Notes: generated by a model not told the origin, from the letters alone. A stretch of 64,000 nucleotides of DNA from Prosopocoilus inquinatus (GCA_036172665.1 CM069869.1:2356001-2420000), one strand, 5' to 3'. Positions 1 to 12,337 are shown, counted from the first letter of the stretch. Numbers and translations are program-made.

Positions 1-392
1 AGTTTATTATTACCGCTCAACAATTATATGCATCGGAGTTGTAGAAGGAGTAAACAATACATTCCGCGTTAAAAAGCATCCAACACTAAGTGGGCCCAAT
101 TGTTTTCCCTGTAGATCAGTAAACCCACCGATGTTTCAGTCACTTCGTTGTTGCAGCCCCAGCAGGTTCTGGGACCGTTTGATCTGTTTTGAAGGACGTG
201 CGTTTCTATTTCTGGCTTGCTGTACTCCAACAAGCCACGATTCTCCATGTTGTTACTTGGTTGTTTTCCACGTACGTTTACCGCTCGCGGTCGTAAAATT
301 CACACATTTTCTTCCTCATAGCAAGTAGCCCTGGACCGATTTCCACCGCCGAATCCGTGCAGGGTGATTACCGCCTCGCTCATTCACATAGG
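1..392. other. Unassigned sequence
   Basis: No supported gene or repeat was recognised here. Short open frames exist but show no domain or codon signature. Confidence 0.5.
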
Positions 393-667
393 CGTCGCTT
401 CGAGGCACGATACGTACTCCTCATGCTTTTTGTTGAAGAAAATAAGTTAGACCGTTTCCGTTTTCGGGCCGTAGCCGCCGTCCTATTGAGTAAGAAATCT
501 CCTTCTTTTTCTTTTCGTCCACGGAAAAGCGTCGCTCCAAAGGACAACACGATTTCCTCGTGCTTTTTGTTGAGGAAAATAAGTTAGTACCGTTCCTGTT
601 TTCGGGCTGTAACGGCCGCCCCATTGAGTGAGAAATCTCCTTCTTTTTCTTTTCGTCCTCGGAAACA
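393..667 (+). repeat. Tandem duplication, unit about 138 bp, two copies
   Basis: Unit 1 begins GTCGCTTCGAGG at 393 and unit 2 begins GTCGCTCCAAAGG at 531. Both contain TGCTTTTTGTTGA (424 and 561), then AAATAAGTTAG and CCTTCTTTTTCTTTTCGTCC, in the same order. A few substitutions and small indels separate them. The minus-strand open frames of 66-67 codons here are simply two readings of the repeat, so I do not treat them as genes. Confidence 0.85.
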
Positions 668-779
668 TGTTACGTAACGTCAATCAACAAGCGTGGCTCC
701 AGCCAGTGGTCGGATCCAGTGTGGGCCTGCAGTATTTTTCACCGACGAATCCGTTGAAAGGGAAGCGTTTGTTGCTGTG

Positions 780-1345
780 ATAACATAGTCAGAGGAACTT
801 TTGTTTTTATTTGTGCTCACACCCAATATATTATGCTGTTGTTGTCCCATACTTTGCGATACTTTACGAATTTTAGTAGTATTTGTTAACTGTTAATTTT
901 GTTTTGACTCGGCACAGAGAGAGAATTTACGTAATTTTGGAACTTTTCTCTTTATTGTTTTTGATCGTCTTTTTTACTCTCATTCTGGTTTGTGCGCTTG
1001 ACACCATAATTTTTGGATATTCCTTTTGATGTTAAACAATTGTAAGCAACGTGAGAGTACTCCCACCGTTAACCCTATTCGGGGTTGCGCAATTTCACGT
1101 ACTATTTACCAGTTGCTTTAATAAACGTTGAGCTTTGTTTATTAATTTTATTTGGGGTGTACCATTGGAGAAAAGGATCCTGGGAAGCTGCATGAGGGGA
1201 CTTGTGGGGATATATTTTCCTTGCCCTTTAGTTGTGGGTTGTGTAACATTTACTGGAGGCACGGTAAGTTACGGTTGATGTACCCCCACAAGATGTGGGT
1301 CAAAACGGGCTACGCGCTCCTTTCGTTACCACGTGACATGTCAAA
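780..1345 (+). repeat. Diverged dispersed repeat (family also at 45150-45290 and 46330-46830)
   Basis: Colinear matches link this stretch to 46330-46830. TGTGCGCTTGACACCAT (near 990) matches TGTGCGCTTCATGCCAT. TTGTAAGCAACGTGAGAGTAC (near 1040) matches TTGTAAGCCGCGTGAGAGTAC. GGGTCAAAACGGGCTACGCG (near 1297) matches GGGTCAAAAACTCGCAGCGC. Order and orientation are conserved while the intervening sequence has drifted, so this is an old interspersed repeat of unknown class. The 68-codon frame at 1152-1358 is not supported as a gene. Confidence 0.6.
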
Positions 1346-2350
1346 AGAAACTTTATAATTTCATTACAGACAATTTTTGGACAGAAGTATGACAATTTTA
1401 AAATTACTAAAATTTTAAGAATTAAAAATAAATTAAACAAATTGCGATAAACAGAGGAAAAGTGACGAAAACATTTGTAAACTTCTCGAAGCATTTGTTA
1501 GCTTCTAACTTTCTAAACTTTCTTCTCAGGTCGTGGATGTTTCTTCGGTTCAGTACTATGTTTAAATTCGAACAGAGCTGGAAAATTGACTGACAGAATA
1601 TTTTAGAATTTTAGAAATTTATCGACGAGGAAGATAAACACAAAGCAAAGATCAAGCAAATCAAGTCATACTCAGAACTGGCTGTCTTTCGCCTTGCCAA
1701 CTTTTAAAATTATCGCTTTATGTCACGTGATGGTATAGGCTAGCCCAGAATTCTTAGAATTCGTTCGAGCTGTAAGCTGTGTTACGGAAATACATAGAGC
1801 TTTCCTAAGACTCATTTCATTTTCCTCTGCGAATGCAATGCCTTCTATTACAGTGCGAAGTAGACGCTTCGCCTTTTTTTTTAACTTGATACGACAGTAT
1901 GACCTAATTTTTTAGCAATTGAGTTGGCTTTCGGTTGTAACTGCGCGTCTCGGATTTCTTCTACTGTCGACGTTTCGTTCTTCATTGCAGAAGAACTTTC
2001 TTAGGGCTGCTGCCGCGCAACCAACAACCTAACGTGTATAATGTGGAAGAACTTCCTCAGGGCTATTGCTGTTGGTGGTGTTACTGTTAATGGTGGTGGT
2101 GGTCTTGCTGTTGCTTCTAGCGCTTCCTTTTAGTTCCTCTATCGCCCCCTACAATTTGGCGGATAGGTCGTGAAACCTTGTGTAAAATTTTATTCACTTA
2201 CAATCAGTACATTACATTTTTCGGGAAGTCTTTCTTTTTGGTATTTTCATTAAAATTATATTAGGCCCGATATGCACAGACGTAAATTAAATTTAACTTT
2301 TAGTTTATTTTCACGGCAACAATTACGAAATTAATCGTAAAAGATTGAAG
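1346..2350. other. Unassigned AT-rich sequence
   Basis: No gene or clear repeat seen. A short GGTGGTGG-rich run lies near 2075-2105. Confidence 0.4.
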
Positions 2351-2481
2351 GCTGAGTTTCATAATCGCACTAAACGAGAGTTTAACAATTAGAATAATTT
2401 GCAGATGTCAAAACAAACGTGACACCGCGTTTAATTATTCATCATCATTAAGGCTTCCTTCAGTTCGATGATGAAACTGAG
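2351..2481. repeat. Short inverted repeat, MITE-like
   Basis: GCTGAGTTTCATAATCGCAC at 2351 is the near reverse complement of GTTCGATGATGAAACTGAGC ending at 2481. Outside these arms are further A/T-rich, loosely complementary stretches (2285-2310 and 2482-2510). The arrangement suggests a small foldback element of about 250 bp, but neither ends nor target duplication can be fixed. Confidence 0.35.
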
Positions 2482-3266
2482 CTTTAACTTTTTAAATTAA
2501 TTTTAAATTTCCTGATGTTAGGTTAACAGTCTTTTAAATGCATTTTTAATCTAGGTACCTCATTTCTTGGACAAGGTGTTACAGTTCAAAATTTCGCTTA
2601 TCAAGTGCGTCCCTGAATATGTCTAACATTCCAAGAAACTGTGGATTACTTCAGGGCAAATTACATCATCTCGCGTGTATTTTTAAGAAGTTCTCCAAAT
2701 AGTATATCGCTTCAAGATCAAATTTAAGTTGCATTTCGTAAAGACGCTGCATTTGGACAGCTGCAGAATGGGCTTTTTCGGCAGAAAGCTGCGCCAAATA
2801 CTTTTTACCTCGACATGTTATTGATAGGGATGGGCAATCCGGATCATTTTCAAGATCCGACTCATTGAATATGGATCAGTATAAAGATCCGGATCTATCT
2901 CGGATTCGAAGAATCTGTACAGAAATTAAACAGTTTGCTCATAAGGTTGGTCGATATTGCATATCATGCCACCTCAAGATCAGGTTAAAAATAATAAAAT
3001 GATGACCCTGGTCAAATCATGGAAAAGGTTGGAATGCTGTAGCACTATAATTATTTATTAATTTGTGAGTAATTAATTACTTTTCTCTGATCTATAGGTT
3101 TTTTCTTTATTTTAAACTGACAAGTTTCTTACAAAAAAAAACTTAAATCAAATCAAAGAATTGACACAAATTAGCACTAAATACTCAAATTCGGACACCA
3201 AAATTTTCGGATCCGGCTCACATGGATCCCTTGAAAGATTCGGATCAGTGCGATTCTGTCATGAAT
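2482..3266. other. Unassigned; GATCCGG-rich patch with a hAT-like end
   Basis: Between 2828 and 3245 the motif GATCC/GGATC recurs many times. The patch opens with GGGATGGGCAATCC (about 2829), which resembles the CAGGGATGGGCAA start of some arthropod hAT elements. No matching right end was found, so this is at best a truncated copy. Nothing else is recognised. Confidence 0.25.
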
Positions 3267-3450
3267 ACAGAACGGAACTTGGTACATGGACCGGTGAAAG
3301 GGAGGAATAGGAGTGGGCGGTCACGCCTTCGCGTCCTGCGCTGATTTCAATGTAGTAGAACTGTGATTCAAATCAACGCAGGTCGCGAAGGCACGACCGT
3401 CCGCTCCTACTCCTCCCTTCCACCGGTACATGTATCAAGTTCCGTTCTGT
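3267..3450. repeat. Long near-perfect inverted repeat (foldback, arms about 81 bp)
   Basis: The left arm (3267-3347) starts ACAGAACGGAACTTGGTACA. The right arm (3370-3450) ends TGTATCAAGTTCCGTTCTGT, its near reverse complement. Pairing continues inward through GGGAGGA(A/G)TAGGAG and CCTTCGCG, with only about eight mismatches and a loop of about 22 bp. This is a snap-back hairpin consistent with a MITE or foldback element. Confidence 0.85.
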
Positions 3451-3789
3451 AGCCATGAACGACCCATCTGTAGCTAATGTCCAACAACATGGTGTGTCTG
3501 ATCCACTTCGAAGAGATCGCCCTCCGTTGTCTGAGAATGTTGGGAATTTCCATTTGGAGTTTTATTAGTTTTCATTGACCTTTTAATAGTGAAGATCTGA
3601 GTCGGCTTCCTTTTATCGGCAAAGTTCAAACGAGTGCCAACGGTTTTAGTTTCATTTTGGACTCATACTCGTCACGTGATGTGCGGGTTTGAGGGGCGGT
3701 AGGGACATTCTGCGTTCCCAGGCGCATCGATTGGAGCGTCACTTTCCTTGTTGAATTTGGGGTGTAGTGGTGGCTATTTAATTTGCGTT
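3451..3789. other. Unassigned sequence
   Basis: Nothing recognised. Confidence 0.4.
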
Positions 3790-3995
3790 CCGTTTGTTTG
3801 GGATAGTTAACGCCAACTAGATAGTCTTCTGGGCACGTTTTAGTGCTGTGGGAGGTTGAGTCCGGTATCGATGTCCATGTCCTCCTGCGTACGGTTTGTT
3901 AGAGATAGTTAACGTCAACTATATTGTCTTCGGGGCACGGTTTCGTGCTGCATGGGGATTGACCCCGGTCTCGGTGTCCACGTCTCCCTGAGACT
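3790..3995 (+). repeat. Tandem duplication, unit about 102 bp, two copies
   Basis: GATAGTTAACGCCAACTA at 3802 recurs as GATAGTTAACGTCAACTA at 3904. Both are followed by TAGTCTTCTGGGCACG or TTGTCTTCGGGGCACG, then by a GAC/GAG-TCCGGT or CCCCGGT segment and CGATGTCCATGTC or CGGTGTCCACGTC. The copies are diverged. Confidence 0.75.
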
Positions 3996-6564
3996 TGGGA
4001 CATAGAACACATTTTGGTTTTCGGGCAAAGGCCTCAGGGAGGCATCGCATGAGACGGTTTTTACTAATGTCCAGAAGAAACAGGAGCTTCAATAGCTTTC
4101 CTCAGCTCATACCGATCACACGGGGTCAGGTATGTTCAGGTATGTTCTACTTTTATAGTCTTCCCTCGCTTGTTTTCGTTTTCCCAATAGGGTTCTAATT
4201 TCAGATAATTTTTGGTTTGGGTTGGGCTACTATCTCAGACTTTAGCCTACGATTTATATTTCCTGCGTTCGAACGCCTGCATTTCTCTAGTCGGAATAAA
4301 CTGTTAGACAAGGAAATAAAACTTAAAAATAGAATGATAAAAATAGAGAGAGAAAGAGAGAGACGAGGTTGGACCTATTGATTGCAGTGATTAGTTTTTA
4401 AGCGGTATGTTAGGTCACCAAACTGAATCGATTTTTTTTTCTCGTAATCCAAAATTTTAGAAGGCACAATGATTTTATGCAAAACACATGAAAGACTTTG
4501 TTCCGAACGGTTTTAGACACACTAAAAAGATACTTCGCGGGAAAAGCTTTTGCCTTCTGTTCACGAATTTCAAACTTAGAGAAAATTACTGAACTTAATA
4601 AAAGAAAATTAAATCTCAAATTCAATTTAAAATCGCCTGGTACCAGAAAGAGACGCGAGCTTTTTTTTACACTGAAAAAGTACGAGGATTAATTAACTAT
4701 TAAATTGTTTGCTAATATTTTTTATGAACTATCAATTTCCTCCCCGCATACCTGTAAAGCGCTTCTACCCTGCATGCTTCCAACTGCTACATGGCGTAAC
4801 GATGTTATTTTGCATTGATTTTCTGAACTTCCAACGGCCTCAGACCGAAGCCTGGGATGCTGAATCGACAGACCGTTCCAGATTAAACAGAAAATAAAAC
4901 AAACAGATTTTATAAAATATAGTATTGCGTTGAGTACACGAAACATAAGAAATCATATTATTTTTCTCCCGTGGAAAGGACTGTCGAAGCAGATCCCACA
5001 GTACTTATTATTTACTTGATACAAAAATGAAATTACTTTATTTTACTTAATTTTACTTTAGACGTATTGAAGTTTTCGAATTCTTATACTTTCTTTCCTG
5101 AATAAAGTTTACAGTATAAACTGAAGAGTCCCTTTCTTAATTTTCCGTTCAAATGAAATGGCGTCCAGTTTTCGCGTATTTCAATTTCTCGCGCTCGTCA
5201 CGCAGCTGACATTGTGCCGAAGTTAGTTTCCACGGCAAGACATTTTCCCAATACAGACGTTGATGGCAAAAGGTTTGATTTTTTTTAAAACAATTTACAA
5301 AATGAAATTTAATTAAAAGTTACAGCCCAAAAATTTCTTGTTTTAAATTTTTGTTGTAGCAATAGTACCGAATCGAGTATAAAAAATAAGGTAATTTAAA
5401 AATTTGTATTTAACCAATAATTTAAAACGACTTCATGAATTTTCTTCCCGAAAGTTAGAATTAGAATCTTTAAACATACATCTTTTTTCCAAAAAAAATA
5501 TTGGTAAATGGTTCTTAAATTTTATGATTGTATCTCAAGGCAGGCTTTTGGGAGTCCTTGGAAGTAATACTGGAACACGTACTTAGTTATAAACATAGGT
5601 GGGGGTTAAGTGAAAACGTAATGAACGTATCCACACCCCCCGGCCAAAATATGGGGGAAACTAAAACTGACAAATGTTAGCGAGCTCCTTCAGCATTGAA
5701 TATCCTCCCCGGAGACGATCCCTAATGGAGGATAATGCTGTAAAGGTACGTTTTAAGCCGCGCTAGGCGTCGACACGCAGTCGTCGAGCAAATTTATTGT
5801 AATGGAGTCGTTTAGAGTCACTTGTCTGCCAGGCGCCGGAAATGTACTGTAAAGTTCGAGAAAAATTTCGAATAAATTAATAATCTTCAAAGAAGTAAAA
5901 GCACTTCTTGAGTAGGTAATAATAATGGTCAGTAAAGTATGGGCTACTTATCAATTAGGAGGGGCAAAACATAAAGAGTCATTGTATCCGTTTAATTAAA
6001 TAATCGACGACGCTCTTCGAGGGTAAGATAATCCTCTTAACTCCAGGTAACAGTTTAATTAAGGAAGCTCGACCGCCTATAATAATCCCTTTATCGCTTA
6101 TTATTTTCGAAATTTATCATTCCTAGCAGTTTCGAAGACTCGACTTTTTTTATTATATTGTCGGATACCTACCCACCACCCACACGCATCAAAAAATGTT
6201 TGCCTAAAATACGTTTACGTTCCCCAACAAAAAAAAAAAATAGTAATAATATTATTTTATTTTGCCGATCGATGTTCGAATAAGTTCCTCGCTCGGTCAA
6301 CCTGTTTTTTTTTTCTGCGCCGGAATTGCCTGAGTAATCAAACCCGAAACAAATGTTTTCTCTGTGTTTCGTTAGTATTCCTCGCCGGCGTTCAAGGTTT
6401 ATTTGAGAAACACCGCCTGGGGCTTTAATTTAAGAGTCCTTGCAGTTGAAAATCGAACAAGTCATTTTAAGTTTGCTTTTCTTTTTTTCTTTTTCTAATT
6501 CTGCTCTTCGTTTCCGAGTGGTCATTAATTGTTTTCACGATTTCATGTACAGTCGCGATCATCT
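3996..6564. other. Unassigned AT-rich sequence
   Basis: No gene recognised. There is a GA-rich microsatellite near 4340-4365. Several 60-76 codon frames have no recognisable content. Confidence 0.4.
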
Positions 6565-7779
6565 AATTTATTTTTCATTCAAAATTACCACACATGGAAT
6601 TTAATCTATATCATTTGAATATAAACTTTCCCAGTTAAGAGCTGGACAGATAACAGACCCAACAGGTAAGAACGCGCCACCCGAAGAACCGTGCGAATGT
6701 ATCCCCGTTCACCCCCGTTGGGATTAAATTACTTCTTATGTTACAATGATTCCCAACGCGTAATTATAATTAGGTCAAGGTCAGAATGAAATGAGTCATG
6801 CAACGAAGACTGTTTTTCCCGTTTCGATTAGTTTGATGGCGACCGTGTAAACAAACGCCAATGTCATATTTTATTCGAAATTGATTTATTTTTGATTCAA
6901 AATTTCTATGCGTGAAATTTAATCTATTTCAGTCCAATATAAACTTTCCCAGTTGTTAAGAGCTGGACAGATAATAGACGCAACAGATAAGGTCGCGCCA
7001 CCCGCAGAACCGTGCGAATGTGTCCCCTTTCGCCGCCGTTGGGATTAAATAGCTTCTTATGTTAAAATGATTCGCAACGCGCAATTATAATTAGGTCAAG
7101 GTCAGAATGAAATGAGTCATGCAACGAAGACTGTTTTTCCTGTTTCGATTAGTTTGATCGCGTCTGTGTAAACAAACGCCGATCTCATAAATTATTCGAA
7201 ATTGATTTATTTTTGATTCAAAATTTCTACGCGTGAAATTTAATCTATATCATTTGAATATAAACTTTCCCAGTTGTTAAGAGCTGGACAGATAACAGAC
7301 CCAACAGGTAAGAACGCGCCACCCGAAGAACCGTGCGAATGTATCCCCGTTCACCCCCGTTGGGATTAAATTACTTCTTATGTTACAATGATTCCCAACG
7401 CGTAATTATAATTAGGTCAAGGTCAGAAAGAAATGAGTCATGCAACGAAGACTGTTTTTCCCGTTTCGATTAGTTTGATGGCGACCGTGTAAACAAACGC
7501 CAATCTCATATTTTATTCGAAACTGATTCATTTTTGATTCAAAATTTCTATGCGTGAAATTTAATCTATTTCATTTCAATATAAACTTTCCCAGTTGTTA
7601 AGGGCTGGACAGATAACAGACCGAACAGATAAGATCGCGCCACCCGCAGAACCGTGCGAATGTGTCCCCGTTCGCCGCCGTTAGGATTAAATTGCTTCTT
7701 ATGTTACAATGATTCGTAACGCGTAATTATACATAATTAGGTCAAGGTCAGAATGAAATGAGACGCAACGAAAACTGGT
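6565..7779 (+). repeat. Four-unit tandem array, period about 320 bp, A-B-A-B order
   Basis: CCAGTT in the segment before GAGCTGGACAG occurs at 6631, 6949, 7270 and 7591 (spacing 318, 321, 321). Units 1 and 3 share CCCGAAGAACCGTGCGAATG and TATCCCCGTTCACC. Units 2 and 4 share CCCGCAGAACCGTGCGAATG and TGTCCCC followed by TTCGCCGCC. The array is therefore a duplicated dimer of about 640 bp. Each unit carries AGGTCAAGGTCA (6772, 7093, 7414, 7739), and units 1-3 carry ATGAGTCAT (6791, 7112, 7433). Unit 4 has lost the latter by a small deletion. Confidence 0.9.
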
Positions 7780-8589
7780 TTTCCTGGAATTTGCGCCCGG
7801 CGCAGATTGCGTCCGCAGAAAAATGAGATCGAGTGGGCGAAAGCCGCAATGTTACCCCTAATTCCTGCACTTAATTAAGGATGATTTTTGCAAAGTAAAT
7901 GCAACTTATGATGCCCCACTCACGCAAGAATTTTAGCTGAAGAAAAATGCATAAAAGCTCCAGGCGGAGACTAATCGCGATGATTCTGGTGCAGGTTTTT
8001 TTTTAATTTTAATTCTTTTTTTTCAATTAAGAAAAAGTTATACTTCGCGGGTGTTTGTTTACTTTTCTGGTAATCAATCTAATCTAAAAAGATTTTTTTT
8101 TAATATGATTAAACTGTGTTTCAGGAAAGTCAACGTTGATGAGTTAAAATTTGGTTTTAATTTAATTTAGGGCTATAATATCATTGATATTTGTTTTACT
8201 AAATTGAGTTATTTTTGCTTATTTGTAAAATTTTTGAGTTAACATTAAAAAAACTTCATTCTATTTGTTTCGTCGAAAATTGTTCATATTACTATTATTC
8301 TTTTTACATAATTGCATTGGAAATAAATTTTGTTTATATATTTTTTCTTAATTAAAATTGTAAACTGATTTTCACGTTTTTGTTTTTTTCATTCTTGTAT
8401 TTAATTTTTTTTTAAGTTCTATTGTAAACAAATTTTACGAATTTTTAATAAATCGTAATATTCAAAAATTTTGGACATTTTTATTTGAGATATTCTCGTA
8501 AGGAAAGTTCTCATTTTGAAGTTCAAGGGGAGCAGAAACCAAGAAAAAGGGAAGGACGATACATTTTCGGCAATTATGAAAATACAGGT
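7780..8589. other. Unassigned AT-rich sequence
   Basis: Nothing recognised beyond poly-A/T runs. Confidence 0.4.
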
Positions 8590-8725
8590 AAAACTCAATC
8601 GATTTTTGTCTTGCTTTGTCCAACCAGACGCGCCTACAAACACAGAAATCGAGATCCAACTTTGGATGGTTTGTTAAAAGAATTGGGGACAAAAGGGGAT
8701 TAAAAATGAGCTTCCAACCCCCATC
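8590..8725 (+). repeat. Dispersed repeat fragment, second copy at 63765-63905
   Basis: AAAGAATTGGGGACAAAAGG (near 8676) matches AAAGAATTGGGGATAAAAGG (near 63857). Upstream, CGATTTTTGTCTTGCTTTGT matches CGATTTCGGACTTGCCATGC, and downstream GAGCTTCCAACCCCC matches GAGTTTCCAACCTCC. The class is unknown, and overlapping short frames are shadows of the repeat. Confidence 0.6.
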
Positions 8726-10439
8726 CCCACGTTTTTACAGTGTACGTGTTTGAAGACACAGTGAAAACTGGCCTCAACAACCAAGGCGAATCTTATCGAA
8801 AACCACTCAGGGTATTCCAGAGTCTCTGTTGCTACGTTCTACCTGAAAAGGTATAGTAATTTTTATCTTATATGTCATGGTCTTTTTCAACGTTTCTTTA
8901 AACTTTAAATCTATTTTTACACTTTTTTTTAATTATCTATTTTTTGTAACTTAAATTAGTGTTCAACAAATCCAGTGTAGTACACGAAGGGATTTTATTC
9001 GTTGTACAGTTCCTGAGCTCAAGGACGGCGCCTCCCGAAAATAAAACCCAACAATGAAAATAATCAATTGGTGGTGGTAGCGTGCCAATTCGCCTAATCA
9101 AGGGAGGCTTTCCCTAATTGTCTACATTTAAGAGAAAAACCCTCATGTAATTTAACCCGTTTTTTTTTGTTGCTTCTGTACGCGTTAATAAACAGATTCG
9201 TGTGACATATTATTCCCTCTCGGTGATCGGTTATATAACGATTTCACCAGAAACCCTCATTTAAAAAATCCGCTCACGTCGATAATTGAGTTTGTGAGGT
9301 GTTTGCGAGGGGCGTAATTTCAGGAGTGTCGAGTGTAATGGGGTTACGGATGGCGAAGGTTAATTTTATCGACAGGTGATCTCAAATTTTTCGCGTTATG
9401 AAAGCAATAATTGAAAAATGAAATTAACTTCCATTGTCGAAGAGTGGGAGATTTTGCGAAATTGCGAACGTATTGGAAAAGAGAGATAAATTACGCGCTG
9501 AAGTTTTAATGGCTTTTCGAAAAGTTATTTATTTTCTGATGTATCGTGTCGTATACCAACTTTAATAATAAAAAAAGAAAATCAAATTAATGATAATAAT
9601 TTATTTTCTTTTCTACTTTTGCCGTCTTATGCCAGAAGATTGTAGAACTTCTTTAGTAATCCCGAAACGTCGTCATAACACATTTCTACAAGTCCTGGAA
9701 CTGTACTTAATCGTAATTAAAACGTCGACAAAAGAAAATAACAAGACGTAGCTTCCGTCGGAAAGTTAAGGAAACATTACAATCGTGCGCGATTACGAAA
9801 ACTTCCAGAAGACAACGACAAAATAAATACTCTGCGATGTCGTACTTATTCCTGTCCTGATTCCAGTGCTTCTCTCTTTTAAGTTCTGAAATAAGAAACT
9901 CCTAAAAATTCAAGCGTTTCTTGTAAACGAACGCACAGTTTAAGACATGTTGCTGCATATGCTTTTAAAGAAGAAGAAAAGAGTAGCGAGAAAATCAATA
10001 CAATTCATCTAATTTTATTTTAATGAAGAATAACAAAACGTTTATAAACTAATTTATTCATAACACTTGCACTATTAAAACTAATTTATTAACGAACGTT
10101 ACTATTTTAGAAACTTCCCCGGAATGTCGCTTATGTTTCCCGATATTATTCTGGAATCTCTTCGGGAGAAATCCGTATTTGGAATTTTTTTGCTTGCTAG
10201 GACGACAAAAAAAATTGATAAAACACTTCTTAAGGAGACCACAAGTTAGTTATTTATAAAAATTTGAAGGTTAGAAAGGCGGTTCTTATTTAAAATATGG
10301 AAAAGAAGTAACAGGGAAAATAAAATATAGATATGTTACGAAATAACAAACCAAAGTGTTACGGGTTAATTCCTAATTAAATTTCGGCAACCACGTGTGG
10401 TATGTGCTTGATTTAGTAAGGTGGTGACAATGCGTCCCA
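8726..10439. other. Unassigned sequence
   Basis: No gene recognised. A 23-bp stretch at 9004-9026 occurs in reverse complement at 62004-62026. Otherwise featureless. Confidence 0.4.
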
Positions 10440-10467
10440 GAAGTGACGTTGTTTAAGATCAAGGCAT

Positions 10468-11532
10468 TTATTGGTCTTCGACAATTACGTTCATCACGTC
10501 CTGCGTTTGGATTGGCTCGTCATTTTGCTGGTAGAGGACCGTTTCCGGCATCGCCTGGCTAATGATCTCTCGCCTCAACGGACATTTTACCGTTCTGCAC
10601 GTTAAGGTGAAAATAATAAATTTCCGAAAAAATACAGCGAAATGCAGAGTACGTCTCTGGCTCATGTTTAACCATTTTTCTCTCTGAAATACATGAGAAA
10701 TGTGATCTCTGTATCGCAGCCCACATGTGAAACGAAGACATGCATTTTGCACGCGCTGAATTCTTCGGACATCCGTGTTGTCTAAACATGGGCCGCAGAC
10801 GACATCACAGTAGTTAAACTGCGATAAGACCAATGTGTTACACAATTTATTCCGCATTTTTTTATTATTAAGTATTTCCTTGTTACCGTAGAGCATTTTT
10901 AGTTTGTCAAATGCTTTCTGCACAAGTTTGCTTATATGATTTTTAAAACGAAGTTTTACATTAATGAAAAGACCCAAATTTCCAGCACAATCTGTAACTG
11001 GCAAAAGTTGATTATTAATATGAATTTTGATAAAATTTAAAGCAACCATGCTGGATTTATTCCTCCCAAAAATTAATACACACGATTTATTTGGATTAAT
11101 AGATAAACCATGATCAGAAGCGGAAATACATAAGTTATTCAAATCTTGATTAATCTGACACACACCAGCAACGATATCTCTACGATCAAAGGAGTAATAT
11201 AGCTGTGTATCGTCAGTATACAAATGACATTTACAGTAATTTATTTGATTAAAAACAAAGCTTGTATCAATACAGTACAGTAAGGGACCTAGAATGCTTC
11301 CTTATGATTTGAGCTCGAGAGCCTCAGATACATAACCGTTTAGAATAACTTTTTGGCTTCTATTGCATAAGTAGTTTGTAAAAAAGAGTATAGAAACATG
11401 AGAAGAATAAGAATAAGAATGCAATATAGAAAGTAAAAGATTATGATTTATAGTATCAAACGCTCTCGAAAAATCAAGCAGTACTAGCACAGTAACCTTA
11501 TCATTATCGATAGCAGTAAGGATTTCATCCAT
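10468..11532 (-). pseudogene. LINE (CR1/Daphne-like) reverse transcriptase and C-terminus, one in-frame stop
   Basis: This is the RT part of a minus-strand non-LTR retrotransposon. From 11532 downward it reads TVLVLLDFSRAFDTINHNLL (RT block with the first catalytic Asp) and then FFTNYLCNRSQKVILNG. A TAA stands at 11302-11304 where a Gln of the usual PQGS motif is expected. The same frame continues as GSILGPLLY and LYTDDTQLY, the catalytic box with Thr instead of the usual Ala, and runs on to 10468 with thumb-like sequence such as LRFKNHISKLVQKA. One C-to-T change therefore explains the break. The C-terminal part lacks an RNase H. Clade assignment rests on the FSRAFDTINH and GSILGPLL style and is approximate. 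Confidence 0.8.
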
Positions 11533-12142
11533 GATCAGTGTTAATGCAGTGTAGCACAGCCATAACCACTCCTGAAGCCTGACTGAAAAGTGGGTAAAAT
11601 ATTAAACTTGGATAAATGTGAGCGAATCTGACCTTCAGCATATTTCTCTACCAGCTTTGATAAAACTGGCAGTAGACTGATAGGTCTCAGGTCTTTAAAA
11701 TCATTAGGTTAGATTATTAGATTCTCAGAATCAATGATTCTATTGTGCATGTAATACGTAATTAAATCTGCCTTAGGATTTAGAATTGATACATTTAGAA
11801 AGTGAAAATTAATTGCGTTTACATTACTTAAATGAGCTGGTATGTCAATTTTATTATTTTTCCTGAAAATGCATAAGTATTCAAGGTCTTTCCAAAATCT
11901 ACTAGGCGAATTGTTCCGGTGACTAAATTCAATATAGACTTTTTTCTCTCTTCGAATGGCGGATGTCGTAAAATTTCGTAACAGTTTATAATAATCGAAA
12001 TGATGTTTAGCACCAGTACGTTTAGCTTTCTTGAGTTGCGCATCTCGAAGCGATATTAAAACCCTGATATTGTCCGTGAGCCACGGTGCAGGAATTTGCG
12101 GAACGAGCTTGTTTTGAAGTGAGCATGAGTATCAAAAAGAAT
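11533..12142 (-). pseudogene. LINE linker region between endonuclease and RT, frameshifted
   Basis: Minus-strand translation in changing frames gives APWLTDNIR (near 12100-12075), SLRDAQLKKAKRTGAKHHFD and YYKLLRNF (near 12055-11970), and IRRE-K. These are the conserved spacer residues between the endonuclease and RT of CR1- or Jockey-type LINEs. Frameshifts and stops break it. It joins the upstream piece across the insertion at 12156-12727: NYN(V/I)T on the two sides reads continuously once the insertion and one target duplicate are ignored. Confidence 0.65.
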
Positions 12143-12155
12143 TGTAACATTATAA
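12143..12155. repeat. Target-site duplication, left copy
   Basis: TGTAACATTATAA matches TGTAATATTATAA at 12728-12740 with one mismatch. It flanks the hammerhead-bearing insertion and lies within LINE coding sequence. Confidence 0.75.
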
Positions 12156-12337
12156 ACAGATAAAATAGCGACATCTTACTATCGCTTTTTGACCTGACAT
12201 TGCAGTAGGATAGACAAATTGAAGCGGGATTTGCTCCTAATAAGTCTCAATGCAAGGCGGCCATGCTTGCTGTCAAAGCATAATGAAAATTTTTGGAAAA
12301 ATTTTGTGCAAATCGTTTTTGATTGCAGTGAAAACCT

